A stretch of 64,000 bases of DNA from Vulcaniibacterium gelatinicum (GTDB lineage Bacteria > Pseudomonadota > Gammaproteobacteria > Xanthomonadales > Xanthomonadaceae), in contig NZ_VNKO01000014.1 of NCBI RefSeq assembly GCF_008033445.1, positions 19,342 through 83,341 on the forward strand. The letters run 5' to 3'. The notes below the pieces were generated by a model, which ran no database searches, was not told the origin of the DNA, and saw only the letters and a list, made by a program, of their open reading frames with translations. Position numbers and translations under genes: made by a program. Shown here in pieces: positions 18,434 through 27,382 of this stretch. Numbering within the stretch: the first letter of the stretch is position 1; each line of letters begins with the position of its first letter.

Positions 18434-18796
18434 ATGCGCAGGGGTCGGAAACGGGATGTCGCGCGCGGACTGCGTCGTGCGATGACGGATGCCGAGCGAT
18501 CGCTGTGGAGGCATCTGCGCCAGCGACAGGTGCTTGGGCACAAGTTCCGGCGACAACATCCGATCGGTCCCTGCATCGCGGATTTCGTTTGCCTGGAAGC
18601 CACACTGGTCGTGGAAGTGGATGGCGGCCAGCACATGGGCAGCGACGGTGATCGGCGACGTGATGCGCATTTGCGCAAGCGGGGATTCCGGGTGCTGCGG
18701 TTCTGGAATGACGAGGTGCTGGGGAATGCCGATGGTGTCTGGTGGGCGATTGCGGTAGCGCTGTCGGGGCACGAGAACTTCCATATCTCGTGTTGA
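18434..18796 (+). CDS. DUF559 domain protein (Vsr/endonuclease-like)
   Basis: 120 residues. The DUF559 family shares the PD-(D/E)xK-like fold of very short patch repair endonucleases. Visible motifs: RRAMTDAERSLWRHLRQRQV, GHKFRRQHPIGPCIADFVC and the catalytic-looking strand LVVEVDGGQHMGSDGDRRRD followed by RDAHLRKRGFRVLRFWNDEV, the conserved tail. Start taken at the ATG at 18434, since upstream codons in this frame lie inside sucD and the terminator. Family members are usually solitary, variable in presence between strains and accompanied by palindromic repeats, which suggests lateral movement. Cellular role is not established; nuclease activity is inference from fold. Confidence 0.85.
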   Translation: MRRGRKRDVARGLRRAMTDAERSLWRHLRQRQVLGHKFRRQHPIGPCIADFVCLEATLVVEVDGGQHMGSDGDRRRDAHLRKRGFRVLRFWNDEVLGNADGVWWAIAVALSGHENFHISC

Positions 18797-18823
18797 CCAT
18801 CGGCGATGCCCCCTCTATCTTGT

Positions 18824-19046
18824 GGTCGTCGCTGGTGCCGACCCCGCCAGGGGAAGGCTGAAATGGGAATCCGGTGCGGCCTGTCGCCCCCAAGGGGCGG
18901 GGCCAATTCCGGAGCTGCCCCGCAGCGGTAACCGGGAACGACCCGCGTCATCAGGCACTGGCCAGGCACACGGCCGGGAAGCGACGCGCAGTAGGCCAGG
19001 CGGCACCCGCCGCTCCGCCCGGAAGCCCGAAGACCTGCCGCGACCG
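18824..19046 (+). ncRNA. Cobalamin (AdoCbl) riboswitch in nrdAB leader
   Basis: The 465-bp gap before nrdA contains the ordered conserved elements of the cobalamin riboswitch: AAATGGGAATCCGGTGC, then GAGCTGCCCCGCAGCGGTAA, GGCACTGG, GGGAAGCG, and the B12 box AAGCCCGAAGACCTGCC at about 19023-19039. Distal GGTCG (about 18824) and CGACC (about 19041) can close stem P1. The element is oriented toward nrdA. Known from other bacteria: such riboswitches repress B12-independent isozymes when adenosylcobalamin is plentiful. Ends estimated to within about 10 bases. Confidence 0.9.
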
Positions 19047-19076
19047 GACGTCGTGCCGACGTCCGCCTGGCCAGGC
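19046..19076 (+). promoter_or_regulatory. Hairpin immediately after the riboswitch aptamer
   Basis: A perfect 8-bp stem, GGACGTCG-TGC-CGACGTCC (19046-19064), is followed at once by the palindrome GCCTGGCCAGGC (19065-19076). No T-run follows, so intrinsic termination is unlikely; this may be part of the switching structure. The next about 150 bases to the nrdA ribosome site hold no gene. Confidence 0.45.
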
Positions 19077-19230
19077 GTTCCTCGCGGGAGGACGCGGTCG
19101 CAGCGCGGGCGGGGGCCGTCCGCGTTCCGTCCTTGCCTGCCGCGCGCAACGCCGGCTCGCCCGAGGGGGCGAGGGCCGGTGCTCGCGCGGCGGAGCTTCG
19201 GGCTCGCCGCGTGTCGCGCCGCTTTCGCTT

Positions 19231-19252
19231 CCTCTCCACCCATCTGGAGAGG
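19231..19252 (+). promoter_or_regulatory. Hairpin enclosing the nrdA Shine-Dalgarno
   Basis: CCTCTCCA (19231-19238) pairs perfectly with TGGAGAGG (19245-19252) around a CCCATC loop. The right arm is the nrdA ribosome-binding site, 8 bases before the ATG at 19261. This is the arrangement expected of a translational sequester, presumably coupled to the riboswitch upstream. Confidence 0.65.
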
Positions 19253-19260
19253 ACAGCCGC

Positions 19261-21705
19261 ATGCATTCCCTGACCGAAACCGACCTGGCGCAGGCCGTCC
19301 GGCGCGACGCCGGCGCGCCCGCGCCCGAACCGCGCGCCGCGCCATCCGCGTTCCAGCTGACCCCGCCGCACGCGCCGGCGACCATGACCGTCACCAAGCG
19401 CGACGGCCGCCGCGAGCCGGTGGACGTGAACAAGATCGTGCGCGCGGTGCAGCGCTGGGCGTTCGGGCTCGACGAGATCGACCCGATGCGGGTGGCGCTC
19501 AAGACCATCGCCGGCATCTACGACGGCGCCACCACCCGCGAGCTGGACGAGCTCTCGATCCGCACCGCCGCCGCCTTCACCGCCGAGGAGCCGCAGTACG
19601 CGCGTCTGGCCGCGCGCCTGCTCGGCGCCTATATCGACAAGGAGGTGACCGGCCTGGGCGTGCATTCGTTCTCGCAGTCCATCGCCCTCGGCCACGAACT
19701 GGGCCTGATCGGCGACCGCGTGCGCGAGACGGTGCAGGCCCATGCGCGCAAGTTCAACGACGCGGTGGATCCGGCGCAGACCCTGCGCTTCGAATACTTC
19801 GGCCTGCGCACCCTGTACGACCGCTATCTGCTGCGCCATCCGCACCGGCGCTGCGTGATCGAGACCCCGCAGCAGTTCTTCATGCGCATCGCGGTGGCGC
19901 TGGCCGAGACCCCGACCGAGGCGCTGGAGCTGTACCGGCTGATGTCCTCGCTCGACTACCTGCCGAGCTCGCCGACCCTGTTCAACGCCGGCACCCGCCA
20001 CGAGCAGTTGTCCTCGTGCTTCCTGCTCGACTCGCCGCAGGACACGCTGGCCGACATCTACGCCCGCTACGGCGAGGTCGCGCAGCTGTCCAAGTTCAGC
20101 GGCGGGATCGGCCTGTCGTACTCGCGCGTCCGCGCGCGCGGGGCGCTGATCCGCTCCACCAACGGCCGCAGCAACGGCATCGTGCCGTGGCTGAAGACCC
20201 TGGACGCCTCGGTGGCCGCGGTGAACCAGGGCGGCAAGCGCAAGGGCGCGGCCTGCATCTACCTGGAGACCTGGCACGCCGACATCGAGGAATTCCTGGA
20301 GCTGCGCGACAACACCGGCGACGAGATGCGCCGCACCCATCACCTGAACCTGGCCAACTGGGTGCCGGACCTGTTCATGCGCCGGGTGGAGGCCGACGCG
20401 CCGTGGTCGCTGTTCGACCCGGGCACGGTGCCGGAGCTCCCGGACCTGTGGGGCGAGGCCTTCGAGCGCGCCTACGAGCAGGCCGAGCGCCAGGGCCTGG
20501 CGGTGAAGACGCTGCCCGCGCGCGAGCTGTACGCGCGGATGATGAAGACCCTGGGCGAGACCGGCAATGGCTGGATGACGTTCAAGGACGCCGCCAACCG
20601 CACCTGCAACCAGGTCGGCCCGGGGCGCGTGGTGCACCTGTCGAACCTGTGCACCGAGATCCTGGAGGTGACGTCGCGGGACGAGACCGCGGTGTGCAAC
20701 CTCGGCTCGATCAACCTCGGCCAGCACCTGCGTACCGACGAGGACGGCAAACCCGCCTTCGATTTCGATCGCCTGGCCGAGACCGTGCGCATCGCGGTGC
20801 GCCAGCTCGACCGGGTGATCGACCTCAACTTCTATCCGATCGAGTCGGCGCGCCGCTCCAACCTGCGCTGGCGGCCGGTGGGGCTGGGGGTGATGGGCCT
20901 GCAGGACGTGTTCTTCCGGCTGCGTCTGCCGTTCGACTCGGCCGAGGCGCTGGCGCTGTCGTCGAAGATCGCCGAGCGCATCTACCGCCATGCGCTGGAG
21001 ACCTCGTGCGAGCTGGCCGAACGGCACGGCCCGCACCCGGCCTTCGCCGAGACCCGCGCCGCGCAGGGGCTGCTGCAGTTCGACCTGTGGGGCGTGGCGC
21101 CGGGCGAGCCGGAGGCGTGGGCGGCGCTGAAGGCGCGCATCGCCCGCCACGGCCTGCGCAACTCGCTGCTGGTGGCGATCGCGCCCACCGCCACCATCGC
21201 CTCGATCGCCGGCTGCTACGAGTGCATCGAGCCGCAGGTGAGCAACCTGTTCAAGCGCGAGACGCTTTCCGGCGATTTCCTCCAGGTCAACCGCTACCTG
21301 GTGGAGGAACTGAAGAAGCTGGGCCTGTGGACCGCGGAGGTGCGCGATGCGATCAAGCTCGCCGAAGGCTCGATCCAGGACGTGCCGGGCATCCCCGACG
21401 CGCTCAAGGCGATCTACCGCACCGCGTGGGAGCTGCCGCAGAAGGCGCTGATCGACCTGGCCGCCGCGCGCGGGCCGTACCTGGACCAGTCGCAGTCGCT
21501 GAACCTGTTCATGGAGAGCCCTAGCATCGGCCGGCTCTCGTCCATGTACATGTACGCGTGGAAGCGCGGCCTGAAGACCACCTACTACCTGCGTTCGCGT
21601 CCGGCCACGCGCATCGCCAAGGCCACGGTGGGCGCGGCGGCCACGCCGCGGCAGGCGCTGGCCTGTTCGCTCGAGAACCCGGAAAGCTGCGAGGCCTGCC
21701 AGTAG
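19261..21705 (+). CDS. nrdA: Class Ia ribonucleoside-diphosphate reductase, alpha subunit
   Basis: 814 residues. Reduces ribonucleoside diphosphates to deoxyribonucleotides using a radical supplied by NrdB. An ATP-cone (about residues 42-130, TVTKRDGRREPVDVNKIVRA) indicates allosteric activity control. Core motifs include LSSCFLLDSPQDTLADIY, FSGGIGLSYSRVR, AVCNLGSINL, and IAPTATIASIAGCYECIEP in the active-site barrel; the shuttle cysteine pair is at the C-terminus in ESCEACQ. The N-terminal about 40 residues, rich in alanine and proline, precede the ATP-cone and could mean the true start is slightly later, but ATG 19261 has the only good ribosome site. Preceded by a cobalamin riboswitch; nrdB follows after 97 bp. 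Confidence 0.97.
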   Translation: MHSLTETDLAQAVRRDAGAPAPEPRAAPSAFQLTPPHAPATMTVTKRDGRREPVDVNKIVRAVQRWAFGLDEIDPMRVALKTIAGIYDGATTRELDELSIRTAAAFTAEEPQYARLAARLLGAYIDKEVTGLGVHSFSQSIALGHELGLIGDRVRETVQAHARKFNDAVDPAQTLRFEYFGLRTLYDRYLLRHPHRRCVIETPQQFFMRIAVALAETPTEALELYRLMSSLDYLPSSPTLFNAGTRHEQLSSCFLLDSPQDTLADIYARYGEVAQLSKFSGGIGLSYSRVRARGALIRSTNGRSNGIVPWLKTLDASVAAVNQGGKRKGAACIYLETWHADIEEFLELRDNTGDEMRRTHHLNLANWVPDLFMRRVEADAPWSLFDPGTVPELPDLWGEAFERAYEQAERQGLAVKTLPARELYARMMKTLGETGNGWMTFKDAANRTCNQVGPGRVVHLSNLCTEILEVTSRDETAVCNLGSINLGQHLRTDEDGKPAFDFDRLAETVRIAVRQLDRVIDLNFYPIESARRSNLRWRPVGLGVMGLQDVFFRLRLPFDSAEALALSSKIAERIYRHALETSCELAERHGPHPAFAETRAAQGLLQFDLWGVAPGEPEAWAALKARIARHGLRNSLLVAIAPTATIASIAGCYECIEPQVSNLFKRETLSGDFLQVNRYLVEELKKLGLWTAEVRDAIKLAEGSIQDVPGIPDALKAIYRTAWELPQKALIDLAAARGPYLDQSQSLNLFMESPSIGRLSSMYMYAWKRGLKTTYYLRSRPATRIAKATVGAAATPRQALACSLENPESCEACQ

Positions 21706-21802
21706 CCGACGGCCACGACGTTCCATGCGGCGCGGGGTGCCAGGACGGCCCCGCACAGGACGTGCCCCGCGCCGCTCCCTGTTTTTTCCCGCGGAGATCC
21801 CG

Positions 21803-22825
21803 ATGGCACCGCACCTGCTCGACCCCGGCTTCGAACTCACCCTGCGGCCGATGCGCTACCCGCAGTTCTACGAGATGTACCGCGCCGCGATCCGCAACAC
21901 CTGGACCGTGGAGGAGATCGACTTCGGCATCGACGTCAACGACCTGCGCCACAAGCTGGCCCCGGCCGACCGGCACCTGGTCGAACGGCTGGTGGCGTTC
22001 TTCGCCACCGGCGACTCGATCGTGGCCAACAACCTGGTGCTGAACCTGTACCAGCACGTCAACGCGCCCGAGGCGCGCATGTACCTGTCGCGGCAGCTGT
22101 TCGAGGAGGCGCTGCACGTGCAGTTCTACCTGACCCTGCTGGATGCCTACATCCCCGACCCGGCGCGCCGCGCCGAGGCGTTCGCCGCGGTGGAGAACAT
22201 CCCCTCGATCCAGGCGAAGGCGGCGTTCTGCTTCCGCTGGATGGACTCGATCCGGGAGCTGCAGCGGCTGGAGACGCCGGCGCAGCGGCGCGCGTTCCTG
22301 CTCAACCTGATCTGCTTCGCCTGCTGCATCGAGGGCCTGTTCTTCTTCGCCGCCTTCGCCTATGTCTGGTTCCTGCGCTCGCGCGGGTTGCTGCCGGGGC
22401 TGGCGGCGGGCACCAACTGGGTGTTCCGCGACGAGTCCGGGCACATGGCCTTCGCCTTCGAGGTGATCCGCACCGTGCGCGCGGAGGAGCCGGGGCTGTT
22501 CGACGCGGGGATGGAGCGCGAGGTGCGGGCGATGCTGCACGAGGCGGTGGCGGTGGAGGCCGCGTTCGCCGACGACGTGCTCTCGGGCGGGCCGCTTCAA
22601 GAAGGCGTGCTCGGGCTGTCGCCGGCCGAGATGCGCCAGTACCTGCAGTACGTGGCCGACCTGCGCCTGGCCGCGCTCGGGCTGGCGCCGGAGTTCGGCG
22701 CGCGCAACCCGTTCCCGTTCCTGGACCTGCAGGACGTGCAGGAGCTGACCAACTTCTTCGAGCGGCGGGTGTCGGCCTACCAGGTCGGGATCGGCGGCGA
22801 GGTGGCGTTCGAAGAGGCGTTCTGA
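21803..22825 (+). CDS. nrdB: Class Ia ribonucleoside-diphosphate reductase, beta subunit
   Basis: 340 residues. Ferritin-fold radical generator for NrdA. All diiron ligands are present by alignment with E. coli R2: Asp71, Glu102, His105, Glu177, Glu211 and His214, and the radical tyrosine is Tyr109 (EALHVQFY), so this is a true tyrosyl-radical class Ia enzyme rather than a Phe-substituted class Ic. The C-terminal tail EVAFEEAF is short and acidic/aromatic, as needed for docking to NrdA. Start at ATG 21803 with ribosome site CGGAGA; earlier in-frame codons are upstream of any similarity. Co-transcribed with nrdA and therefore also under the riboswitch. Confidence 0.95.
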   Translation: MAPHLLDPGFELTLRPMRYPQFYEMYRAAIRNTWTVEEIDFGIDVNDLRHKLAPADRHLVERLVAFFATGDSIVANNLVLNLYQHVNAPEARMYLSRQLFEEALHVQFYLTLLDAYIPDPARRAEAFAAVENIPSIQAKAAFCFRWMDSIRELQRLETPAQRRAFLLNLICFACCIEGLFFFAAFAYVWFLRSRGLLPGLAAGTNWVFRDESGHMAFAFEVIRTVRAEEPGLFDAGMEREVRAMLHEAVAVEAAFADDVLSGGPLQEGVLGLSPAEMRQYLQYVADLRLAALGLAPEFGARNPFPFLDLQDVQELTNFFERRVSAYQVGIGGEVAFEEAF

Positions 22826-22868
22826 GGGCGGGTACACTGCGCGCCTGGTGGTCTGACAGAGGTACCGC

Positions 22869-24500
22869 ATGACGCTCCGCATCGCCCTGGCGCAGTTCGA
22901 TTTCCCGGTGGGGGCGGTGGCGTCCAACGCCGAGCGGATCGCGGCGATGATCGGGCAGGCGCGCGACGAGTTCGGCGCCGACCTGGTGGTGTTCCCGGAG
23001 CTGGCGCTGTCGGGCTATCCGCCGGAGGACCTGCTGCTGCGGCCGGCGTTCCTGGCCGACTGCGAGGCGGCGATGCGGCGCATCGCCCCGGCCGCGCGCG
23101 GCATCACCGCGGTGGTCGGCTGGCCGCAGGCGGCCGGCGCGATCGTGTACAACGCCGCCAGCGTGCTGCAGGACGGGCGCATCGCCCACACCTACCGCAA
23201 GCGCGAGCTGCCCAACTACGCGGTGTTCGACGAGCGCCGCTACTTCGACGTGGACCCCGACCGCGAGGACTGCGTGTTCGAGGTCGAGGGCACGCCGGTC
23301 GGGTTGCTGATCTGCGAGGACCTGTGGTTCCCCGAGCCGCTGGCCGGCACGGTGCGCGCCGGGGCGCAGCTGGTGGTGGTGCCCAACGCCTCGCCGTTCG
23401 AGCGCGACAAGCACGCCCAGCGCGACCGCCTGCTGGCCGAACGTGCCGGCGAGAGCGGGGCGGCGATCGCCTACCTGAACCTGGTCGGCGGCCAGGACGC
23501 ACTGGTGTTCGACGGCGCCTCGGTGCTGGCCGACGGCGACGGCACCGTGCACCCGGCCGCGGCCGCGTTCCTGGACCAGTGGCTGGTGGCCGACTTCGAT
23601 CCGGCCACGCGCCGCTTCGCGCCGGTGCAGTGGATCGTGGACGGCGACGAGAGCCGCGACGCGCTGGCCTGGCGCGCGGTGGTGCGCGGGCTGCAGGACT
23701 ACTGCCGCAAGAACGGCTTCGACAAGGTCTGGCTCGGGCTGTCGGGCGGGGTGGACTCGGCGCTGGTGCTGGCGCTGGCGGTGGACGCGCTCGGCGCCGA
23801 CCACGTCACCGCGGTGCGGCTGCCCTCGCGCTACACCGCGGCGCTGTCCAACGACCTGGCCGAGGCGCAGTGCCGCACGCTCGGCGTGCGCCTGCTGACG
23901 GTGCCGATCGAGCGGCCGTTCCAGGGCTTCCTGGACGCGCTGGCGGAACCGTTCGCGGGCCGGCCGGCGGACGTGACCGAGGAGAACCTGCAGTCGCGCT
24001 GCCGCGGCGCGATCCTGATGGCGCTGGCCAACAAGTTCGGCGGGCTGCTGCTGACCACCGGCAACAAGAGCGAGTACGCGGTCGGCTACGCCACCATCTA
24101 CGGCGACATGTGCGGCGGCTACGCGCCGCTGAAGGACCTGTACAAGACCGAGGTGTACGCGCTGGCGCGCTGGCGCAACACGGTCGGCGGCACGCCGGTG
24201 ATCCCCGAGGGCGTGATCGTGCGCCCGCCGTCGGCGGAGCTGCGCGAGAACCAGACCGACCAGGATTCGCTGCCGCCCTACGACGTGCTCGACGCGATCC
24301 TGCTCCGGCACGTGGACCAGGAGCAGTCGCGCGAGGAGATCGTGGCCGCCGGCTTCGACGCCGCCACCGTGGACAAGGTGCTGCGGCTGGTGCGGATCAG
24401 CGAGTGGAAGCGGCACCAGGCCGCGCCGGGGCCGAAGGTGTCGCGGCGCGCGTTCGGGCGCGAGCGGCGCTATCCGATCAGCAACGGCTACGCCGGCTGA
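22869..24500 (+). CDS. nadE: Glutamine-dependent NAD+ synthetase
   Basis: 543 residues, two domains. The N-terminal nitrilase-like glutaminase (1 to about 250) has the Glu44-Lys111-Cys149 triad in VFPELALSGYPPED, TYRKRELPNYAVF and LLICEDLWFPEP. The C-terminal ATP-pyrophosphatase has SGGVDS at 292-297 and TTGNKSEYAVGYATIYGDMC. Converts nicotinate adenine dinucleotide to NAD+ with ATP and glutamine, the last step of NAD synthesis. It starts 43 bp after nrdB, probably in the same transcript or from a promoter in the gap, and its last 13 bp overlap the convergent phzF-like gene. Confidence 0.96.
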   Translation: MTLRIALAQFDFPVGAVASNAERIAAMIGQARDEFGADLVVFPELALSGYPPEDLLLRPAFLADCEAAMRRIAPAARGITAVVGWPQAAGAIVYNAASVLQDGRIAHTYRKRELPNYAVFDERRYFDVDPDREDCVFEVEGTPVGLLICEDLWFPEPLAGTVRAGAQLVVVPNASPFERDKHAQRDRLLAERAGESGAAIAYLNLVGGQDALVFDGASVLADGDGTVHPAAAAFLDQWLVADFDPATRRFAPVQWIVDGDESRDALAWRAVVRGLQDYCRKNGFDKVWLGLSGGVDSALVLALAVDALGADHVTAVRLPSRYTAALSNDLAEAQCRTLGVRLLTVPIERPFQGFLDALAEPFAGRPADVTEENLQSRCRGAILMALANKFGGLLLTTGNKSEYAVGYATIYGDMCGGYAPLKDLYKTEVYALARWRNTVGGTPVIPEGVIVRPPSAELRENQTDQDSLPPYDVLDAILLRHVDQEQSREEIVAAGFDAATVDKVLRLVRISEWKRHQAAPGPKVSRRAFGRERRYPISNGYAG

Positions 24501-25336
24501 GGCGCGGTGATCGGCACCGCGCGGCCGCTGACGCGGATGCCGCCGCGTGCGCCGATGCCGACCGTGAGCAGGCTCGGCCGGCCCATGTCCTCGCCCTGCA
24601 CGATGGTCACCGTCGCCGGCGGCGTCACCAGCCCGAGCGTGCGCAGGTAGGCGCCGAACGCGGCCGCGGCCGCGCCGGTGGCCGGGTCCTCGACCACGCC
24701 GCCGACCGGGAACGGATCGCGGGCGTGGAAGCGCACCGGCGTCTCGCGCCAGACCAGGTGCACGGTGGTCAGGTCGTGGGCCAGCATCGTCGCCTGCAGC
24801 GCGGCGAAGTCGTAGTCGAGCCGGCGCAGGCGCTCGCGGGTGCGCGCGGCCAGCACCAGGTGGCGTGCGCCGGCGTAGGCCACCCGCGGCGGCAGCGCGG
24901 GATCGAGTTCGTCGGCGTGCCAGCGCAGGGCCGCCAGGGCCGGTGCGAGCAGCGTGTCCGGGGCCGGCTCGACATGCGGTTCGACGCTGGTCAGGGTCGC
25001 GCGGGTGCGGCCGTCCTCGCGCGTGGTTTCCACCAGGACCTCGCCGTTGCGGGTGCGAAAGCGGAGCAGGCCAGGGCCCTCGCGCTCGGCGATCGCGACC
25101 GCGGCGGCGATGGTGGCGTGGCCGCAGAACGGCACTTCCGCGAGCGGGCTGAAGTAGCGCACGTCGTGGATGCCGTCGCCCTGCGGGCAAAGGAAGGCGG
25201 TTTCCGAATAACCGAGTTCGGCGGCGATGGCGCGCATCGCGGCCGCGTCCAGGCCGGTGGCGTCGGGCACCACGCCGGCGGGGTTGCCGCCGTCGGCGCG
25301 TTCGGTGAAGGCGGCGTAGCGCAGGATCTCGGGCAT
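24488..25336 (-). CDS. PhzF family isomerase/epimerase-like protein
   Basis: 282 residues, family length. PhzF proteins have a diaminopimelate-epimerase-like fold of two mirrored barrels. Seen here: YAAFTERADGGNPAGVVPDA, the conserved GNPAGV motif, and ELGYSETAFLCPQ with the catalytic glutamate; GGVVEDPATGAAAAAFGAYL is the conserved second-half motif with the substrate-binding glycines. No phenazine genes are nearby, so a role in phenazine synthesis is not supported; most stand-alone members have unknown substrates. Convergent with nadE with 13-bp overlap. Confidence 0.85.
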   Translation of the reverse strand: MPEILRYAAFTERADGGNPAGVVPDATGLDAAAMRAIAAELGYSETAFLCPQGDGIHDVRYFSPLAEVPFCGHATIAAAVAIAEREGPGLLRFRTRNGEVLVETTREDGRTRATLTSVEPHVEPAPDTLLAPALAALRWHADELDPALPPRVAYAGARHLVLAARTRERLRRLDYDFAALQATMLAHDLTTVHLVWRETPVRFHARDPFPVGGVVEDPATGAAAAAFGAYLRTLGLVTPPATVTIVQGEDMGRPSLLTVGIGARGGIRVSGRAVPITAPQPA

Positions 25337-25379
25337 CGCGCGGCGTTCCGGATGGGGGCAGGGCGATGCTACAGACGAC

Positions 25380-25401
25380 GATGCCGCCCGGAGGCGGCAT
25401 C
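25380..25401 (-). terminator. Hairpin downstream of bamD
   Basis: Perfect 9-bp stem, GATGCCGCC with GGCGGCATC, around CGGA, 30 bp beyond the bamD stop. Only scattered Ts follow on the minus strand, so it could be a weak terminator or a 3'-end stabiliser. Confidence 0.45.
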
Positions 25402-25430
25402 GGCGGTACCACTGTGTTGCGCGACCGGGC

Positions 25431-26288
25431 TCAATCCATGTCGAGGGCCGACTTCTCGCCCGCGAACGGGTTGAGCTTGCGCCAGTTCGACGGGTAGTCC
25501 GGCCAGTCGCCGGCCAGCCAGGGGTGGTTCGGCGCGTTCTGCTCCAGCACCCGGCGCGCGTCCGCGGCCAGGGTCTGGTTGCCCAGGCGGGTGTAGGCCT
25601 CGGCCAGCACCGCCACCGCGTCGTTCTGGTGTTCGCTCTGCGGGTAGGTCTCGAGCAGGTAGGTGGCGCGGTTGGCCGCCGCCACCCAGGCGCCGCGGCG
25701 CAGGTAGTACAGCGCGGTTTCCAGTTCGTGGCGGGCGAACATGTTGCGCAGCGTCACCATGCGCTGGCGCGCGTCGGCGGCGTAGCGGCTGTTGGGGTAG
25801 CGCTCGGCGACGATGGAGAAGTCGTTGTAGGCCTGCTGCGGCGTGGCCAGGTCGCGGCGGCTGGCGTCCAGGCGCCAGACCCGCTGCAGGAACACCGTGT
25901 CGCGGCTGGCGTTGGTCAGCCCGCGCAGGTAGTACATGTAGGCGATGTGGCGGTGGGTGGGGTAGGTGCGGATGAAACGGTCGATGGTCGAGACCGCGTC
26001 GTCGTGGCGGCCGCGCTTGTATTGCGCGTAGGCCATCTCGATCAGCGCCTGCTCGGCGTACGGCCCGTAGGGGTACTGGGCGATCAGGCGCTTGAATTTT
26101 TCCTCGGCGCTGGACCAGTTGCGCCCGCGCAGCGAAGCGTGGGCCTCCTCGTAGAGCTGTTCCACCGCCGCGTTCTCGGGTGCTTCCTCGCCGCGGAAGA
26201 AGTTCTTGATCCGCGCGCAGCCGCTCGTGGCCAGGATCGCGGCGAGCAGCAGCAACAGCAGGGAACGGGAGGCGGAGCGTGGGGTCAT
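25431..26288 (-). CDS. bamD: Outer membrane assembly lipoprotein BamD
   Basis: 285 residues. Essential periplasmic lipoprotein of the BAM complex that folds beta-barrel proteins into the outer membrane. The signal peptide [16 protein letters not shown] ends in a lipobox with Cys24. The body consists of five TPR-like repeats, including [40 protein letters not shown] and [20 protein letters not shown], the classic BamD series. Divergent from rluD across 122 bp, an arrangement also seen in E. coli and xanthomonads (bamD/rluD). Confidence 0.95.
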   Translation of the reverse strand: MTPRSASRSLLLLLLAAILATSGCARIKNFFRGEEAPENAAVEQLYEEAHASLRGRNWSSAEEKFKRLIAQYPYGPYAEQALIEMAYAQYKRGRHDDAVSTIDRFIRTYPTHRHIAYMYYLRGLTNASRDTVFLQRVWRLDASRRDLATPQQAYNDFSIVAERYPNSRYAADARQRMVTLRNMFARHELETALYYLRRGAWVAAANRATYLLETYPQSEHQNDAVAVLAEAYTRLGNQTLAADARRVLEQNAPNHPWLAGDWPDYPSNWRKLNPFAGEKSALDMD

Positions 26289-26410
26289 GGACGGGTCTGG
26301 CGCGGCGGGCCGGAGTGCGGCCGGGAACGGCGGATAATAGCAGCCCCATTCCCTCGGCCCGTTTCCGTGCCCGGGCCGGCCGTTTTCCGGATCCCGGGCC
26401 AGCGCCTGCC

Positions 26411-27382
26411 ATGACCGACCCTGCCGCCGCGCGCACCGCGCGCGTTCCCGATGCCGCCGCCGGCCGCCGTTTCGACGCGGTGCTGGCCGAATTGTTCCCG
26501 GAATACTCGCGCTCGCGGCTGGCGGCGTGGATCAAGTCGGGCGATGCCCGCCTCGACGGCCGCGCGGCGCGGCCGCGCGATCCGGTGCGCGGCGGCGAGA
26601 CGGTGACCCTGGTCGAGGTGCTGGAACCGCAGACCGAGGCGCCGGCGCAGGACATCCCGCTCGACCTGCTGTACGAGGACCCGGCGCTGTTCGTGGTCAA
26701 CAAGCCGCCGGGCCTGGTGGTGCATCCCGGCGCGGGCAATCCGGCCGGGACCCTGGTCAACGCGCTGCTGCACCGCGACCCCGGCCTGGCCGCGCTGCCG
26801 CGCGCCGGCATCGTGCACCGCCTCGACAAGGACACCTCCGGGGTGATGGTGGTGGCGCGCACGCTGCCGGCGCACGCCGCGCTGGTGGAGCAGCTGTCCG
26901 CGCGGCAGGTGCACCGGCAATACCTGGCGATCGTGGTCGGGGCGCTGGTCGCCGGCGGCACCGCGAACGCGCCGATCGACCGCCACCCGCGCGACCGCCT
27001 GCGCATGGCGGTGCGCGAGGACGGGCGCGAGGCGGTCACCCACTTCCGTCTGCGCGAGCGCTTCCGCGCCCACACCCTGCTCGAATGCCGGCTGGAGACC
27101 GGGCGCACGCACCAGATCCGCGTGCACATGGCGCACCTGCGGCACCCGATCGTCGGCGATCCGCTGTACGGCGGGCCGCTGAAGCTGCCCAGGGGTGCGA
27201 CGCCGGAGCTGGTCGAGGCGCTGCGCGGGTTCCGGCGCCAGGCGCTGCACGCGGAAGTGCTGGAGTTCGCCCATCCGCTCACCGGCGCACCGGTGCGCTG
27301 CAGCGCGCCGGTGCCGGAGGACATGCGCCGGCTGATCGCGCTGCTGCGCGCCGACGCCAGGGCCGCGGAGGCCGCATCGTGA
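26411..27382 (+). CDS. rluD: 23S rRNA pseudouridine synthase RluD
   Basis: 323 residues. Makes pseudouridines 1911, 1915 and 1917 in helix 69 of 23S rRNA. An N-terminal S4 RNA-binding domain (about 15-75; [20 protein letters not shown]) precedes the RluA-type catalytic domain with Asp139 in [18 protein letters not shown] and the conserved [20 protein letters not shown]. Start ATG 26411. Divergent from bamD and overlapping pgeF by 4 bp (GTGA), the conserved rluD-yfiH pair. Confidence 0.95.
   Translation: MTDPAAARTARVPDAAAGRRFDAVLAELFPEYSRSRLAAWIKSGDARLDGRAARPRDPVRGGETVTLVEVLEPQTEAPAQDIPLDLLYEDPALFVVNKPPGLVVHPGAGNPAGTLVNALLHRDPGLAALPRAGIVHRLDKDTSGVMVVARTLPAHAALVEQLSARQVHRQYLAIVVGALVAGGTANAPIDRHPRDRLRMAVREDGREAVTHFRLRERFRAHTLLECRLETGRTHQIRVHMAHLRHPIVGDPLYGGPLKLPRGATPELVEALRGFRRQALHAEVLEFAHPLTGAPVRCSAPVPEDMRRLIALLRADARAAEAAS

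Noticed and set aside
24488..25336. phzF-like gene considered as part of a phenazine cluster
   Set aside because: No phzA-E or G genes nearby; solitary PhzF-family proteins are common and of other function.
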